A model generated the notes under the pieces. That model did no database searches and had not been told where the DNA came from. It saw nothing but the letters and a program-made list of their open reading frames with translations. A stretch of DNA of 45,790 bases from Shinella sumterensis (GTDB lineage Bacteria > Pseudomonadota > Alphaproteobacteria > Rhizobiales > Rhizobiaceae), in NCBI RefSeq assembly GCF_004514425.2, contig NZ_MYFN02000018.1:26850-72639 (forward strand), given 5' to 3'. A program made the position numbers and the translations under genes. Numbering within the stretch: position 1 is the first letter of the stretch; every line of letters begins with the position of its first letter. Shown here piece by piece: positions 16,232-25,600 of the stretch.

Positions 16232-17650
16232 ATGTTTGAATCCCTGGACGCAACGCTGCTTGCACGGTTTCAGTTTGCCTTCACGGTGTCCTTCCACATC
16301 ATCTTCCCGGCGTTCTCCATCGGGCTTGCAAGCTACCTGGCCGTGCTGGAAGGGTTGTGGCTCTGGACGAAGGACGAGGTCTATTTCGCGCTCTTCAATT
16401 TCTGGAAGACGATCTTTGCGCTCGCCTTCGGCATGGGCGTCGTGTCCGGCATCGTCATGTCCTATCAGTTCGGCACGAACTGGAGCGTCTTCTCCGACAA
16501 GGCCGGCCCCGTCATCGGGCCGCTGATGGGCTATGAGGTGCTGACGGCCTTCTTCCTGGAGGCAGGCTTCCTCGGCATCATGCTGTTCGGGCTCAATCGC
16601 GTCGGTCCGAAGCTGCATTTCTTCGCCACGCTCATGGTCGCCGTCGGCACGCTGATCTCGGCGACATGGATTCTCGCGGCCAATTCCTGGATGCAGACGC
16701 CTGCGGGCTTTTCCGTCAACGACGCCGGCCAGTTCGTGCCTGTCGACTGGTGGGCGGTGATCTTCAATCCTTCCTTCCCCTACCGGCTGGTGCACATGGT
16801 GCTGGCCGCCTACCTGACGACGGCCCTCGTGGTCGGCGGCGTCGGCGCCTTTCACCTGCTGCGTGGCGACGCCCCCAAGCGCGCCCGCAAGATGTTCTCC
16901 ATGGCCATGTGGATGGCGGCGATCGTCGCGCCGATCCAGATCTTTGCCGGCGACATGCACGGCCTCAACACGCTCGAGCACCAGCCTGCCAAGGTCATGG
17001 CGATGGAAGGGCATTACCAGAGCCATCCCGACGGCGCGCCGCTCATCCTGTTCGGCATTCCGAATTCCGCCGAGCAGCGGGTGGATTACGCCGTCGAAAT
17101 CCCCAAACTGTCGAGCCTCATTCTCAAGCATGACCTGAACGCGCCGCTTGCCGGCCTCGATACGGTGCCGCGCGAGCTTCATCCGCCGGTCGGCATCGTT
17201 TTCTGGGCCTTCCGGATCATGGTGGGGATCGGTTTCGCCATGCTCGGCCTCGGCCTCTGGTCGCTGTGGTGTCGCTGGCGCGGCACGCTTGGCGAGAACC
17301 GCTGGCTGCACCGCGCCGCCGTTTTGATGGGACCGGCCGGCTTCGTCGCCGTGCTCGCCGGCTGGGTGACGACCGAGGTCGGCCGGCAACCCTATACCGT
17401 CTATGGCCATCTGCTGACCTCGCAGTCGGTGGCGCCCATCGCGGCACCCGCCGTCGCGACATCGCTGATCGCCTTCATCGTGGTCTATTTCCTGATCTTC
17501 GGTGCCGGCACCTTCTATATCCTGCGCCTGATGGGCCGCCTGCCGCGCGATCCGATGCCAGACCTCGGGGAGGGGCCGATACGCTCCGCCGGCATCACGC
17601 CGGCCCCTGCCATTGCCACCAAACCCGGGAGCCAGCACCATGGCGCTTGA
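16232..17650 (+). CDS. cioA: Cytochrome bd-type (cyanide-insensitive) quinol oxidase subunit I
   Basis: Subunit I of a cytochrome bd-family terminal oxidase that oxidises quinol and reduces oxygen to water at the inner membrane. From [10 protein letters not shown] at 16232 the protein has 472 residues; the upstream in-frame extension lacks homology. Haem ligand His22 and the haem-pocket acids Glu102 (GYEVL) and Glu110 (FLEAG) match E. coli His19, Glu99 and Glu107. [17 protein letters not shown] is the conserved region near the second haem ligand. It is shorter than E. coli CydA (522) because the periplasmic Q-loop is short, the CioA type. It overlaps cioB by 11 bases. Confidence 0.93.
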   Translation: MFESLDATLLARFQFAFTVSFHIIFPAFSIGLASYLAVLEGLWLWTKDEVYFALFNFWKTIFALAFGMGVVSGIVMSYQFGTNWSVFSDKAGPVIGPLMGYEVLTAFFLEAGFLGIMLFGLNRVGPKLHFFATLMVAVGTLISATWILAANSWMQTPAGFSVNDAGQFVPVDWWAVIFNPSFPYRLVHMVLAAYLTTALVVGGVGAFHLLRGDAPKRARKMFSMAMWMAAIVAPIQIFAGDMHGLNTLEHQPAKVMAMEGHYQSHPDGAPLILFGIPNSAEQRVDYAVEIPKLSSLILKHDLNAPLAGLDTVPRELHPPVGIVFWAFRIMVGIGFAMLGLGLWSLWCRWRGTLGENRWLHRAAVLMGPAGFVAVLAGWVTTEVGRQPYTVYGHLLTSQSVAPIAAPAVATSLIAFIVVYFLIFGAGTFYILRLMGRLPRDPMPDLGEGPIRSAGITPAPAIATKPGSQHHGA

Positions 17651-18644
17651 CCTTCCCTTCCTCTGGGCGGCGATCATCGCCTTCGCGGTGCTTGCCTATG
17701 TCATTCTCGACGGTTTCGACCTCGGGGTCGGCATCCTGTTTCCCTTCTTCAAGGAAAAGCATGACCGCGACGTCATGATGAATTCGGTCGCGCCCGTGTG
17801 GGATGGCAACGAGACGTGGCTCGTGCTCGGCGGGGGCGGGCTGATGGCGGTCTTTCCGCTGGCCTATGCCACCATCCTGCCGGCGCTCTACATGCCGCTC
17901 ATCCTCATGCTGCTCGGTCTGATCTTCCGGGGCGTCGCATTCGAATACCGCTGGCGCACGCGGCGTGGCGAATTCCTGTGGGACTTCGCCTTTGCCGGCG
18001 GCTCGATGGTCGCCTCGTTCACGCAAGGCGTGGCGCTCGGGGCGCTGGTGCAGGGCATCGACGTCGAGAACCGCGCCTATGCCGGCGGCTGGTGGGACTG
18101 GCTCACGCCGTTCTCCATCGCGACGGGCCTCGCGCTGCTTGTCGGTTATGCGCTGCTCGGCGCCACCTGGCTGGTGATGAAGACGAGCGGCGATCTCGCC
18201 GCCCGCGCCCGTCATTATGCCATGCGGGCGGGCATCGGCACGCTCGCCGCCATGGGCATCTTCAGCCTCTGGACGCCGTTTACCGAGCCGCTCTATTTCG
18301 AGCGGTGGTTCGGCTGGCCGACCGTCATCTTCAGCGTGCTCGTGCCCGCACTCGTGCTGGGATGCTTCGCGCTGCTCGTCTACGGCTTGAAGACCCTGCA
18401 CGATGCCTGGCCGTTCGTGGCGGCGCTCGGTCTCTTCGTGCTCGGCTTCGCCGGCATCGGCATCAGCTTCTATCCCTATATCGTGCCGGCCTCGCTGACG
18501 ATCTGGGAGGCGGCGGCACCGCATGAGAGCCTTGCCTTCCTCATCGTCGGCGCGCTGGTGCTCGTACCGATGATCCTCGGCTACACCGTTTATGCCTACT
18601 GGGTGTTCCGCGGAAAGGTCGATCCGGAGGAGGGGTATCATTGA
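17640..18644 (+). CDS. cioB: Cytochrome bd-type quinol oxidase subunit II
   Basis: The 334-residue membrane partner of CioA. It begins [20 protein letters not shown] and keeps the conserved YVILDGFDLGVG and WDGNETWLV motifs of the CydB/CioB family, with about eight membrane segments. The start at 17640 lies within the end of cioA, giving an 11-base overlap, and its TGA overlaps the next start (TGATG at 18642-18646). The three genes cioA, cioB and the DUF2474 gene therefore form one translationally coupled unit. Because of the short Q-loop in subunit I, cyanide-insensitive type is favoured. Confidence 0.95.
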   Translation: MALDLPFLWAAIIAFAVLAYVILDGFDLGVGILFPFFKEKHDRDVMMNSVAPVWDGNETWLVLGGGGLMAVFPLAYATILPALYMPLILMLLGLIFRGVAFEYRWRTRRGEFLWDFAFAGGSMVASFTQGVALGALVQGIDVENRAYAGGWWDWLTPFSIATGLALLVGYALLGATWLVMKTSGDLAARARHYAMRAGIGTLAAMGIFSLWTPFTEPLYFERWFGWPTVIFSVLVPALVLGCFALLVYGLKTLHDAWPFVAALGLFVLGFAGIGISFYPYIVPASLTIWEAAAPHESLAFLIVGALVLVPMILGYTVYAYWVFRGKVDPEEGYH

Positions 18645-18757
18645 TGGCGGAACGCTCGCTCGGCCGCAAACTGCTGTGGTTCGTGGCGCTGTGGATGGCC
18701 GGCGTCCTGACGGTCACCGCCGTCGGTTTCGTCATCAAGCTGGCGATCGGAACCTGA
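18644..18757 (+). CDS. DUF2474 small membrane subunit (CioZ/CydX-like), 37 residues
   Basis: A 37-residue single-pass protein, MAERSLGRKLLWFVALWMAG followed by a hydrophobic stretch ending KLAIGT. Its ATG overlaps the cioB stop codon, and GGAGGAGG stands at 18625-18634. DUF2474 proteins are encoded after cioB in many proteobacteria and are thought to act like CydX, stabilising the oxidase in the membrane. It is too short for usual gene-length cut-offs. The basic residues before the membrane segment suggest an N-in orientation. Confidence 0.85.
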   Translation: MAERSLGRKLLWFVALWMAGVLTVTAVGFVIKLAIGT

Positions 18758-18822
18758 CTTCACGTAACGTCAATCGCTCCAGCCTGACGCCAGCTTGCCG
18801 CTTTAGGTTCCGCGTCGGCCAG

Positions 18823-18887
18823 CATGCAGGCCCGCCAGCAGAAGACAGGACCGCACCCTCCTTCCGCTCACGCCCCGGGCCTGCATG
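18823..18887. repeat. Perfect 12-bp inverted repeat around a 41-base spacer
   Basis: CATGCAGGCCCG (18823-18834) and CGGGCCTGCATG (18876-18887) are exact complements. The element fills most of the gap between the DUF2474 gene and the chorismate mutase gene. No T run follows, so it is not a standard terminator. It could be a long stem-loop in a read-through transcript or a small mobile-repeat relic. Confidence 0.6.
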
Positions 18888-18968
18888 TGGCCTTGTGTCC
18901 CGTCACCGACAGATGCCTTTCCCCCCAAACGTTCCTCTGCTATCCGGGTGCTCATGAAGGAGACCGGA

Positions 18969-19268
18969 ATGGCGAAGACTGCGGCAGACTGCACGACGAT
19001 GGCGGAAATCCGGGAAAACATCGATCGGGTCGACAAAGCCCTGATGGCGCTTTTCGAGGAACGCTGGAGCTTCATCCGCCGCGCCGCTGAGATCAAGGCG
19101 GGCCTTGGCATTCCCGCCGATGTCCCGGCGCGCGTGAAGGAAGTGCGCGACAATGCCAACCGCAACGCGCAGGCCCATGGCCTCGACGGCGATTTCTACG
19201 AGGAGATCTGGGCACAACTCATCGAGCACGCCATCGCCTATGAGAAGGCGCAACTCGGCGAGGGCTGA
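18969..19268 (+). CDS. Chorismate mutase, AroQ type
   Basis: Converts chorismate to prephenate for phenylalanine and tyrosine synthesis. The start at 18969 is chosen because AAGGAGA (18957-18963) is correctly spaced; it gives 99 residues, right for a stand-alone AroQ-alpha protein. Helix 1 contains IRENIDRVDKALMALFEERW, then IRRAAEIKAG with the conserved Arg and Lys that bind chorismate, and the C-terminal helix holds YEEIWAQLIEHAIAYE. No prephenate dehydratase or dehydrogenase is fused or adjacent, and no signal peptide is seen, so it is cytoplasmic. It converges with galE, 11 bases away. Confidence 0.88.
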   Translation: MAKTAADCTTMAEIRENIDRVDKALMALFEERWSFIRRAAEIKAGLGIPADVPARVKEVRDNANRNAQAHGLDGDFYEEIWAQLIEHAIAYEKAQLGEG

Positions 19269-19279
19269 AGTGCCGCGGG

Positions 19280-20272
19280 TCAGCGCTGGTTGCGCTTGCC
19301 CAGATGGTCTTCCCATTCGAGCGCGGTCCGCACGATGAAGGGCAGGTCGTCATATTGCGGCGTCCAGCCGAGTTCCTTCATCGCGACCGAAGGATTGGCG
19401 ACGATCAGAACCGCGTCGCCCGGGCGGCGGCCGGCGATGCGGACGGGAAAATCCTTGCCGGAGACGGCTTTCACCTGCTCCAGCACTTCCAGCACGGAGA
19501 AGCCGCGCCCATAGCCGCAATTGGCGACGATCGAGCCGCCGCCGGCGCGCATGCGCTGCAGGGCCTTCAGATGCGCATTGGCAAGATCGGAGACGTGGAT
19601 GTAGTCACGGATGCAGGTGCCGTCGGGGGTCGGGTAGTCCGTACCGTAGACATCCATGCCGTCGCGCTTGCCGAGTGCGGCTTCGCTCGCCACCTTGATG
19701 AGATGCGTCGCGCCCGCCGTCGACTGGCCGGTGCGGCCACGCGGATCGGCACCGGCCACGTTGAAGTAGCGCAGCGCCGTATAGGTGAAGTCATGGGCGG
19801 CGGCGGTGTCGCGCAGCATGATCTCCGTCATCAGCTTGGAGGAGCCGTAGGGCGATTCCGGGCGCAGGGCCGCACTTTCAAGCACGGGTTCGGTGCCGTC
19901 GGGCGTGCCGTAGACGGCGGCCGTGGACGAGAAGACGAAATAGGGCACCTTCGCCGCGACGGCGGCGGCGATCAAGGCGCGTGACTTGACGGTGTTGTTT
20001 TCGTAGTAGGAGAGCGGATCGGCGACCGATTCCGGCACGATGATCGAGCCGGCGAAGTGGATGATGGCGTCGATGCTGTTTTCGGCGAAGATCGTGGCGA
20101 GCAGCGCGGCATCGGCGATGTCGCCCTCGTAGAACCGCGCCTCGGGCGCCACCGCCCAGCGGAAGCCCGTGGACAGGCGGTCCAGCACCACGACGTCTTC
20201 GCCTGCATCCACCAGCGCCCAGACCATATGGCTGCCGATATAGCCCGCGCCGCCTGTGACAAGAACCGCCAT
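19280..20272 (-). CDS. galE: UDP-glucose 4-epimerase
   Basis: Interconverts UDP-glucose and UDP-galactose, feeding surface polysaccharide synthesis. The start at 20272 gives 330 residues beginning MAVLVTGGAGYIGSHM, the NAD-binding Rossmann motif; an upstream in-frame start would add a non-conserved tail. The catalytic pair Tyr142-x3-Lys146 lies in SPYGSSKLM, with SSTAAVYG before it supplying the catalytic Ser/Thr. TPDGTCIRDYIHV and the GRRPGDA substrate-binding motif are also present. It stands alone, divergent from a small NTPase gene with a 104-base gap. Confidence 0.95.
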   Translation of the reverse strand: MAVLVTGGAGYIGSHMVWALVDAGEDVVVLDRLSTGFRWAVAPEARFYEGDIADAALLATIFAENSIDAIIHFAGSIIVPESVADPLSYYENNTVKSRALIAAAVAAKVPYFVFSSTAAVYGTPDGTEPVLESAALRPESPYGSSKLMTEIMLRDTAAAHDFTYTALRYFNVAGADPRGRTGQSTAGATHLIKVASEAALGKRDGMDVYGTDYPTPDGTCIRDYIHVSDLANAHLKALQRMRAGGGSIVANCGYGRGFSVLEVLEQVKAVSGKDFPVRIAGRRPGDAVLIVANPSVAMKELGWTPQYDDLPFIVRTALEWEDHLGKRNQR

Positions 20273-20376
20273 GGAAAATCTCCGAATCGCCTGAATTTCA
20301 GGCATATCACTCTGCCAGCCCGGAAGACGCAACCGCTTATTGTACGGTGCCGGCACACCAATATGAGGGATGCAGC

Positions 20377-20904
20377 ATGTCCGATCGCTTCATCGTGCTG
20401 TCCGGCTGCTCCGGCGGCGGAAAATCGACCCTGCTCGACGAATTGCGCCGGCGCGGCCATGCCACGGTCGAGGAACCCGGCCGCCGGATCGTGCAGGCGG
20501 AACTGGCGGCGGGCGGCAGCGCCCTGCCGTGGCGCGACATGGCCGCCTTTGCCCGCCGTGCCATCGATCTCGCGCTGGCGGACCGGGCCCGCATGCAGGA
20601 CCATCCCGGCCTCGTCTTCTTCGACCGCGGGCTCATCGATGCGGCCTGCGCGCTGGAGGCACACGGCGGCGAGCGGGTTCTGGACAGCGTAGCCGCTGCC
20701 CACCGCTATCACCGCAAGGTGTTCCTCACGCCGCCATGGCCGGAAATCTATGCCGGGGATGCGGAGCGCCGGCACGGCTTCGATGCCGCGCTGGAGGAAT
20801 ATGCGCAGCTGGAACAGGCCTATCCGCGCCTCGGATACGAAACGGTCGTGCTGCCGAAGGTTCCGGTGGAGGCGCGGGCGGATTTCGTGCTTGCCCGGCT
20901 GTGA
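20377..20904 (+). CDS. AAA-type P-loop NTPase (AAA_28-like)
   Basis: A 175-residue single-domain protein with Walker A GCSGGGKSTL at residues 9-18 and a Walker B-like LVFFDRGLID. The pattern (EEPGRRIVQAEL, then FDRG) matches the AAA_28 group of small ATPases, some of which resemble nucleoside or metabolite kinases. The start at 20377 follows GAGGG. The substrate is unknown. It overlaps nothing and converges with the aminotransferase gene 6 bases downstream, so each relies on its own regulation. No transposon or phage signs are seen around it. Confidence 0.78.
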   Translation: MSDRFIVLSGCSGGGKSTLLDELRRRGHATVEEPGRRIVQAELAAGGSALPWRDMAAFARRAIDLALADRARMQDHPGLVFFDRGLIDAACALEAHGGERVLDSVAAAHRYHRKVFLTPPWPEIYAGDAERRHGFDAALEEYAQLEQAYPRLGYETVVLPKVPVEARADFVLARL

Positions 20905-20910
20905 GGGCCG

Positions 20911-22077
20911 TCAGCTTGCCGCGATGTACCGTGCCAGCCGGTCGGCTGCTTCCAGGATGTCTTTGGGGTCGCGCAGGAAGCAGGCGCGCATGAACAATTC
21001 GCCGCCCGGCCCGAAGGCGGTGCCCGGGGCGAGGCCGACATTGGTGCGGTCGACGATATCGAGGGCGGCACGCCGCGAATCCGTGACGCCGTCGATCTTC
21101 AGGAAGGCATAGAGCGCCCCGTCGGGCTTCAGCGTTTCCACCCGGTTGGTCGCGATCAGCGCGTCGCAGAAGGTGTCGCGGTTCTTCGCCGCCTTGTCGA
21201 TATTGGCCTGCACGAAGGCATCGCCCTCGTCGAGCGCGGTAATGGCGCCCTGTTGCAGGAATTGCGGCACGCCCGAGGTGGAATACTGGACGAGGTTCTC
21301 GATGACCTGGCCCATTTCCGGTGGCGCGACGATCCAGCCGACGCGCCAGCCGGTCATCGACCAGTTCTTCGAGAAGGAGTTGACGAAGATGACGCGGTCG
21401 CCCTCTTCCATGACGTCGAGGAAGGAGGGCGCGCGGCCGCCGGCATAGTGGTAGAGCGCGTAGATCTCGTCGGCCATGATCCACAGGCCATGGCGGCGGG
21501 CCATCGCAAGCAGGTCCGAAAGGTCCTCGCGCGTTGCGGTCCAGCCGGTCGGATTGGATGGCGTGTTGATGAAGAGCACGCGGGTTTTCGGCGTGATGGC
21601 GGCCTCCACGCGGGCCAGATCGATCTGCCAGCGGCCGTTTGCGAAATCGAGCGGCACCGCGATGGGATTGGCGCCGGAAAGCTCGGCCGCCGCCGCGAAA
21701 TTCGGCCAGGCCGGCGTGAGGTAGACCATGTCGTCGCCGGGAGAGACCAGCGCTTCGATGGCGAGCTTGATGGCCTGCATGCCGGAGCCGACGACATAGA
21801 AGTGCTCGGCCGGCAGCGAGATGCCGAAGCGCCGGGCATAATAGCGCGACAGGGCTGCCCGGAGTTCGGGAATGCCGCGCTGCCAGGTGTAGAAGGTCTC
21901 GCCGCGCATCAGGGCATCGGAGGCCGCGCGGGCAATGAAATCCGGCGTCGGCAGGTCCCCTTCGCCCACCCAGAGCGGGATCAGCCCCTCGCGGCCGCGC
22001 GCATAATTCACGACTTCGACGATGCCGCTCTCCGGCGCACGCAGCGAACGGGGGCTGAGGCTTTCGGCGATGGTCAT
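20911..22077 (-). CDS. Class I PLP-dependent aminotransferase
   Basis: A 388-residue fold-type I aminotransferase from the ATG at 22077, which is preceded by GGAGAG; the upstream in-frame ATG at 22104 is less well placed. Key residues: NTPSNPTG (171-178), Asp203 and Tyr206 in ADEIYALYH, PLP-lysine 237 in NSFSKNWSMTGWR. It belongs to the aspartate/alanine aminotransferase-like group; the substrate is not predictable. A possible promoter region lies in 22078-22240. It is distinct from the AruH-like protein at 8581-9771, with different active-site loop sequence (SFSKNW against SISKSH). Confidence 0.88.
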   Translation of the reverse strand: MTIAESLSPRSLRAPESGIVEVVNYARGREGLIPLWVGEGDLPTPDFIARAASDALMRGETFYTWQRGIPELRAALSRYYARRFGISLPAEHFYVVGSGMQAIKLAIEALVSPGDDMVYLTPAWPNFAAAAELSGANPIAVPLDFANGRWQIDLARVEAAITPKTRVLFINTPSNPTGWTATREDLSDLLAMARRHGLWIMADEIYALYHYAGGRAPSFLDVMEEGDRVIFVNSFSKNWSMTGWRVGWIVAPPEMGQVIENLVQYSTSGVPQFLQQGAITALDEGDAFVQANIDKAAKNRDTFCDALIATNRVETLKPDGALYAFLKIDGVTDSRRAALDIVDRTNVGLAPGTAFGPGGELFMRACFLRDPKDILEAADRLARYIAAS

Positions 22078-22243
22078 GCAAATCTCTCCGGAAAATCGCG
22101 ACAAGACGTGCCCTTCGGGGCAAGGTCACCAAGCTCTAACCGGTTTTGCAGCACCATTCACGCGCGTTTCTTTGACACATGCATCGAATTCGGTGATGGG
22201 ACGGCCGCGCGGGGCAGGGCCCTTCCGCCGTGTCGTAGACATG

Positions 22244-22269
22244 AAAAAAGCGAGGGTGGCCCCTCGCTT
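22244..22269 (-). terminator. Intrinsic terminator on the minus strand with no annotated gene upstream
   Basis: On the minus strand a 7-9-bp stem (GCGAGGG with CCCTCGC, loop of four) is followed by six T residues. The gene to its left starts at 22077, so this terminator does not belong to that gene; it must end a transcript that starts to its right on the minus strand. Confidence 0.75.
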
Positions 22270-22430
22270 CCTCATCCCGGCCGGGCCGGGGAAGTGCTTC
22301 GCGCAGTGCCAGTACATCCGTGGTCACGGCGTTGCGAAACACGACTTTCGTGTCTGACGGCAGGTCTATCGGCTCGCTGTAACAGCGGTATGACAGGGTC
22401 CGGTCCGTCGGTGATGTGAAGTCTGTGCCT
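22244..22430 (-). ncRNA. Candidate small RNA ending at the orphan terminator
   Basis: The 557 bases from 22078 to 22634 hold no convincing protein gene. On the minus strand an orphan terminator at 22244-22269 is preceded by two further small stems: ACACGA/TCGTGT with a 3-base loop (22339-22353) and CGCTGT/ACAGCG with a one-base centre (22375-22387). An AT-rich stretch at 22430-22455 could hold the promoter. This suggests a structured transcript of about 150-190 nt. The 5' end is a guess. A 68-codon frame starting with GTG runs through the same region but continues across the terminator, which argues against it being the real gene. Confidence 0.4.
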
Positions 22431-22634
22431 ATATGGTTAACAAAAGGTTAAAATTCCAGGCCGTGAAAAAATTCGTCTTTCGGGGCGATGGAAGTGTGCA
22501 TGCCAAACGTCTTCCTCGTGGTCTCAGTGCGAGCTGTGGGTGATTGCCCCCGATGTCGTCGTCTTTCGATTGACAAGCCGGGGCACGCTCCACGACAGTG
22601 GCGGCAGCGAGACGGGCAGCGGTAGGAGGACTTG

Positions 22635-25600
22635 ATGTCTATGCGCGCAATCTTCGGTTTCTCGGCACTTCTTTTCTCCGCCGTAGCGTCACCATCCATC
22701 CCGGCCCATGCCGCGGAAACACGCACCATCGTGACGACGGAAAACAGCGATTATTTCGGCTTCGACCTGCGCACCGTGCAGGATGTGACGCTGGACCAGT
22801 GCAAGACGGCTTGCGTCGACGACCTGTCCTGCCGCGCCTTCACCTACAATCCCAAGGTGAAGTGGTGCTTCATGAAGAGCGATTTCAATCAGCTCAACCA
22901 CTTCCAGGGCGCCATTGCCGGCAAGATCGTCAAGGCCGACGATGCCGCCGATATCGGCGCGCCGCCGGCCCTTTCCTTCATCAGCGAATATATGGCGGCC
23001 GACGCCCGCGCGTTCCGCGACAATCTCGCGCTCGCAAGCGGGCAGGAAGGGCAGGGTGCCGAAAGCCTGGCCTCGCTCGGCCGCATCGAGACGGCGTCGA
23101 GCCGTTTCGACGAGGCGCTGGCCGCCTACAAGGGCGCGCTGTCGCTCGCCCCGGATGATTTCTTCCTGTGGATCGAAACCGCCGAATCCATGGGCCGCGC
23201 CAACAACAACAGCTACCTCGCGGGGCAGGGCGCGCTTGCGGCGATCAACGCCTACCAGCTCTCGCGCACGACGGAGACGCGCGCCCGCGCGCTGGCCGTG
23301 CTCGCCGACACGCTCGACAAATCCGGCAGCTACCGCGCCGGCATCAACGCCTACAAGGCGAGCCTCGACCTGAAGGACGACGTGGCGATCCGTTCGGCCT
23401 ATCTCGGCCTGCGCGCGCGCCAGGGCTTCCGCGTGGTCAACCACACGATCGATTCCGACAGCGCGACGCCGCGCGCCTGCGTCGAGTTCTCCGAACCGCT
23501 GGTCAAGTCCGGCGCGGACTATGCCTCCTTCGTCACGCTCGACGGCGCGGCACCCAAGGCCGTCGAAGCCAAGGACCGGCAGATCTGCATCGAGGGCCTC
23601 ACGCACGGCCAGCGCTACAAGATCGCGTTCCGCCCGGGCCTGCCGTCCGCCGTGGACGAGCCGCTGGCCGCGGCCGTCGATCTCGACATCTACGTGCAGG
23701 ACCGCGCCGCCATGGTGCGCTTCACCGGCGACGGTTTCGTGCTGCCCGGCAGCGTGCGCCGCGGCATTCCGATCGTTTCGGTCAACACCGACAGCGCCGA
23801 CCTGAAGCTCTACCGCGTCGGTGACCGCGCCATTGCCGGCCTGCTTGCCGAAAGCCGCTTCCTCACCCAGCTCGACGGCTATTCCGCCAGCAACATCGAG
23901 AGCCAGAGCGGCGAACTCGTCTGGCAGGGCAAGATCGATATCTCGCCGGAGCTCAACAAGGACGTCGTCACCAGCTTCCCGGTCGACGAGGCGCTGCCTG
24001 AGCGCAAGCCGGGCGTCTATGTGCTGACCGCCGCCGCCTCCAACGGCCGCAGCAACGAATGGGATGCGAAGGCCACCCAGTGGTTCGTCATTTCCGATGT
24101 CGGCCTGACGACCTATGCCGGCACCGACGGCCTCAACGTCTTCGCCCGCTCGCTCGACAGTGCAGGCCCGCTGGAAGGCGTCGAACTGCAACTGATCGCC
24201 AAGAACAACGAGATCCTCGGCACGGCAACGACGGACAGCGACGGTCGCGCCACCTTCACCGCCGGCCTGATGCGCGGCACGGCGGCCAACACGCCCGCTG
24301 TCATCTTCGCCAGGAAGGGTGAGGACGACTTCGTCTTCCTCGACATGACGCGCGCCGGCTTCGACCTGTCGGACCGTGGCGTGACCGGCCGCCCCGCTCC
24401 GGGCGCCATTGACGTGCTGGCCTGGACCGAGCGCGGCATCTACCGTGCCGGCGAGACGGTGCACGCCTCCGCGCTTGCCCGCGACATCGAGGCGAACGCC
24501 GTCGAGAAACTGCCGCTGACCTTCGTCTTCAACCGTCCGGACGGGGTGGAAGACCGCCGCATGGTCTCCGACGGCGCGGCTCTCGGTGGCCATGCCATCG
24601 ATCTGGCGCTCCAGGCCAACAGCATGCGCGGCACCTGGACCATGCAGGTCTTCACCGACCCCAAGGGCACGGCGATTGCCGAAAAGCAGTTCCTCGTCGA
24701 CGACTTCGTGCCCGATCGTATCGAATTCGACATGACGAGCGAGGCCAAGGAAATCGAGGCCGGCATTGCCGCGCCCGTCTCCGTCGAAGGCCGTTACCTC
24801 TATGGCGCGCCCGGCGCAGGCCTGGAAATCGAGGGCGATGTCGCGCTGAAGCCGACCCGCGAGGACCCGGCCTATCCCGGCTATGTCTTCGGCCTTGCGG
24901 ATGAAGAGGCGATCGAGGAAAGCCGCATTCCGCTCGAAGGGCTCGGCGTGCTCGACGAGGCGGGACAGACGACGTTCGACGTGCTCGTCAACGACCTGCC
25001 CTCGACCACCCAGCGCCTCGAAGCGCTCGTGACGCTGCGCATGAACGAAGCCGGCGGCCGCGCCGTCGAGCGCAGCCTCACCCTGCCGGTCAAGGCGTCC
25101 GGCCCGATGATCGGCGTGAAGCCGGAATTCCAGGGCGAGCTTTCGGAAAACAGCGTCGCGAACTTCACCGTCGTGGCGGTGACGCCGGAGGGCACCCGCG
25201 AAGCGATGCAGGGCCTGCCCTGGAAGCTGCTGTCCGTCGAACGGGATTACCAGTGGTACCGCGATGGCAGCTCGTGGCGCTACGAGCCCGTTCTCTCGAC
25301 GAAGCAGATCGCCAACGGCACGCTCGATGTCGCCGCCGACGGCGGCAGGATTTCCGTGCCGGTCACCTGGGGCCGCTATCGCCTGGAAGTAGAAAGCCCC
25401 GAGCCGGATGGCCCGGCGACGAGCGTGGAGTTCGATGCCGGCTGGTATGTCGCCGCCACGTCGACGGAAACGCCCGACGCGCTGGAAATTTCGCTCGACA
25501 AGGAAAATTATGCGGTCGGGGACACGGCCAAGCTGAAAGTCTCGCCGCGCCATGCCGGCCAGCTTCTCATCACCGTGGGGGCCGAAAGCCTGATTTCCAC

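Noticed and set aside
22136-22342. 68-codon GTG-start frame on the minus strand in the gap before the alpha-2-macroglobulin gene
   Set aside because: It runs through a strong terminator and lacks a ribosome-binding site; a small RNA explains the region better, though coding is not fully excluded.
22570-22598. TTGACA at 22570 as promoter of the alpha-2-macroglobulin operon
   Set aside because: No acceptable -10 element is found 16-18 bases downstream.
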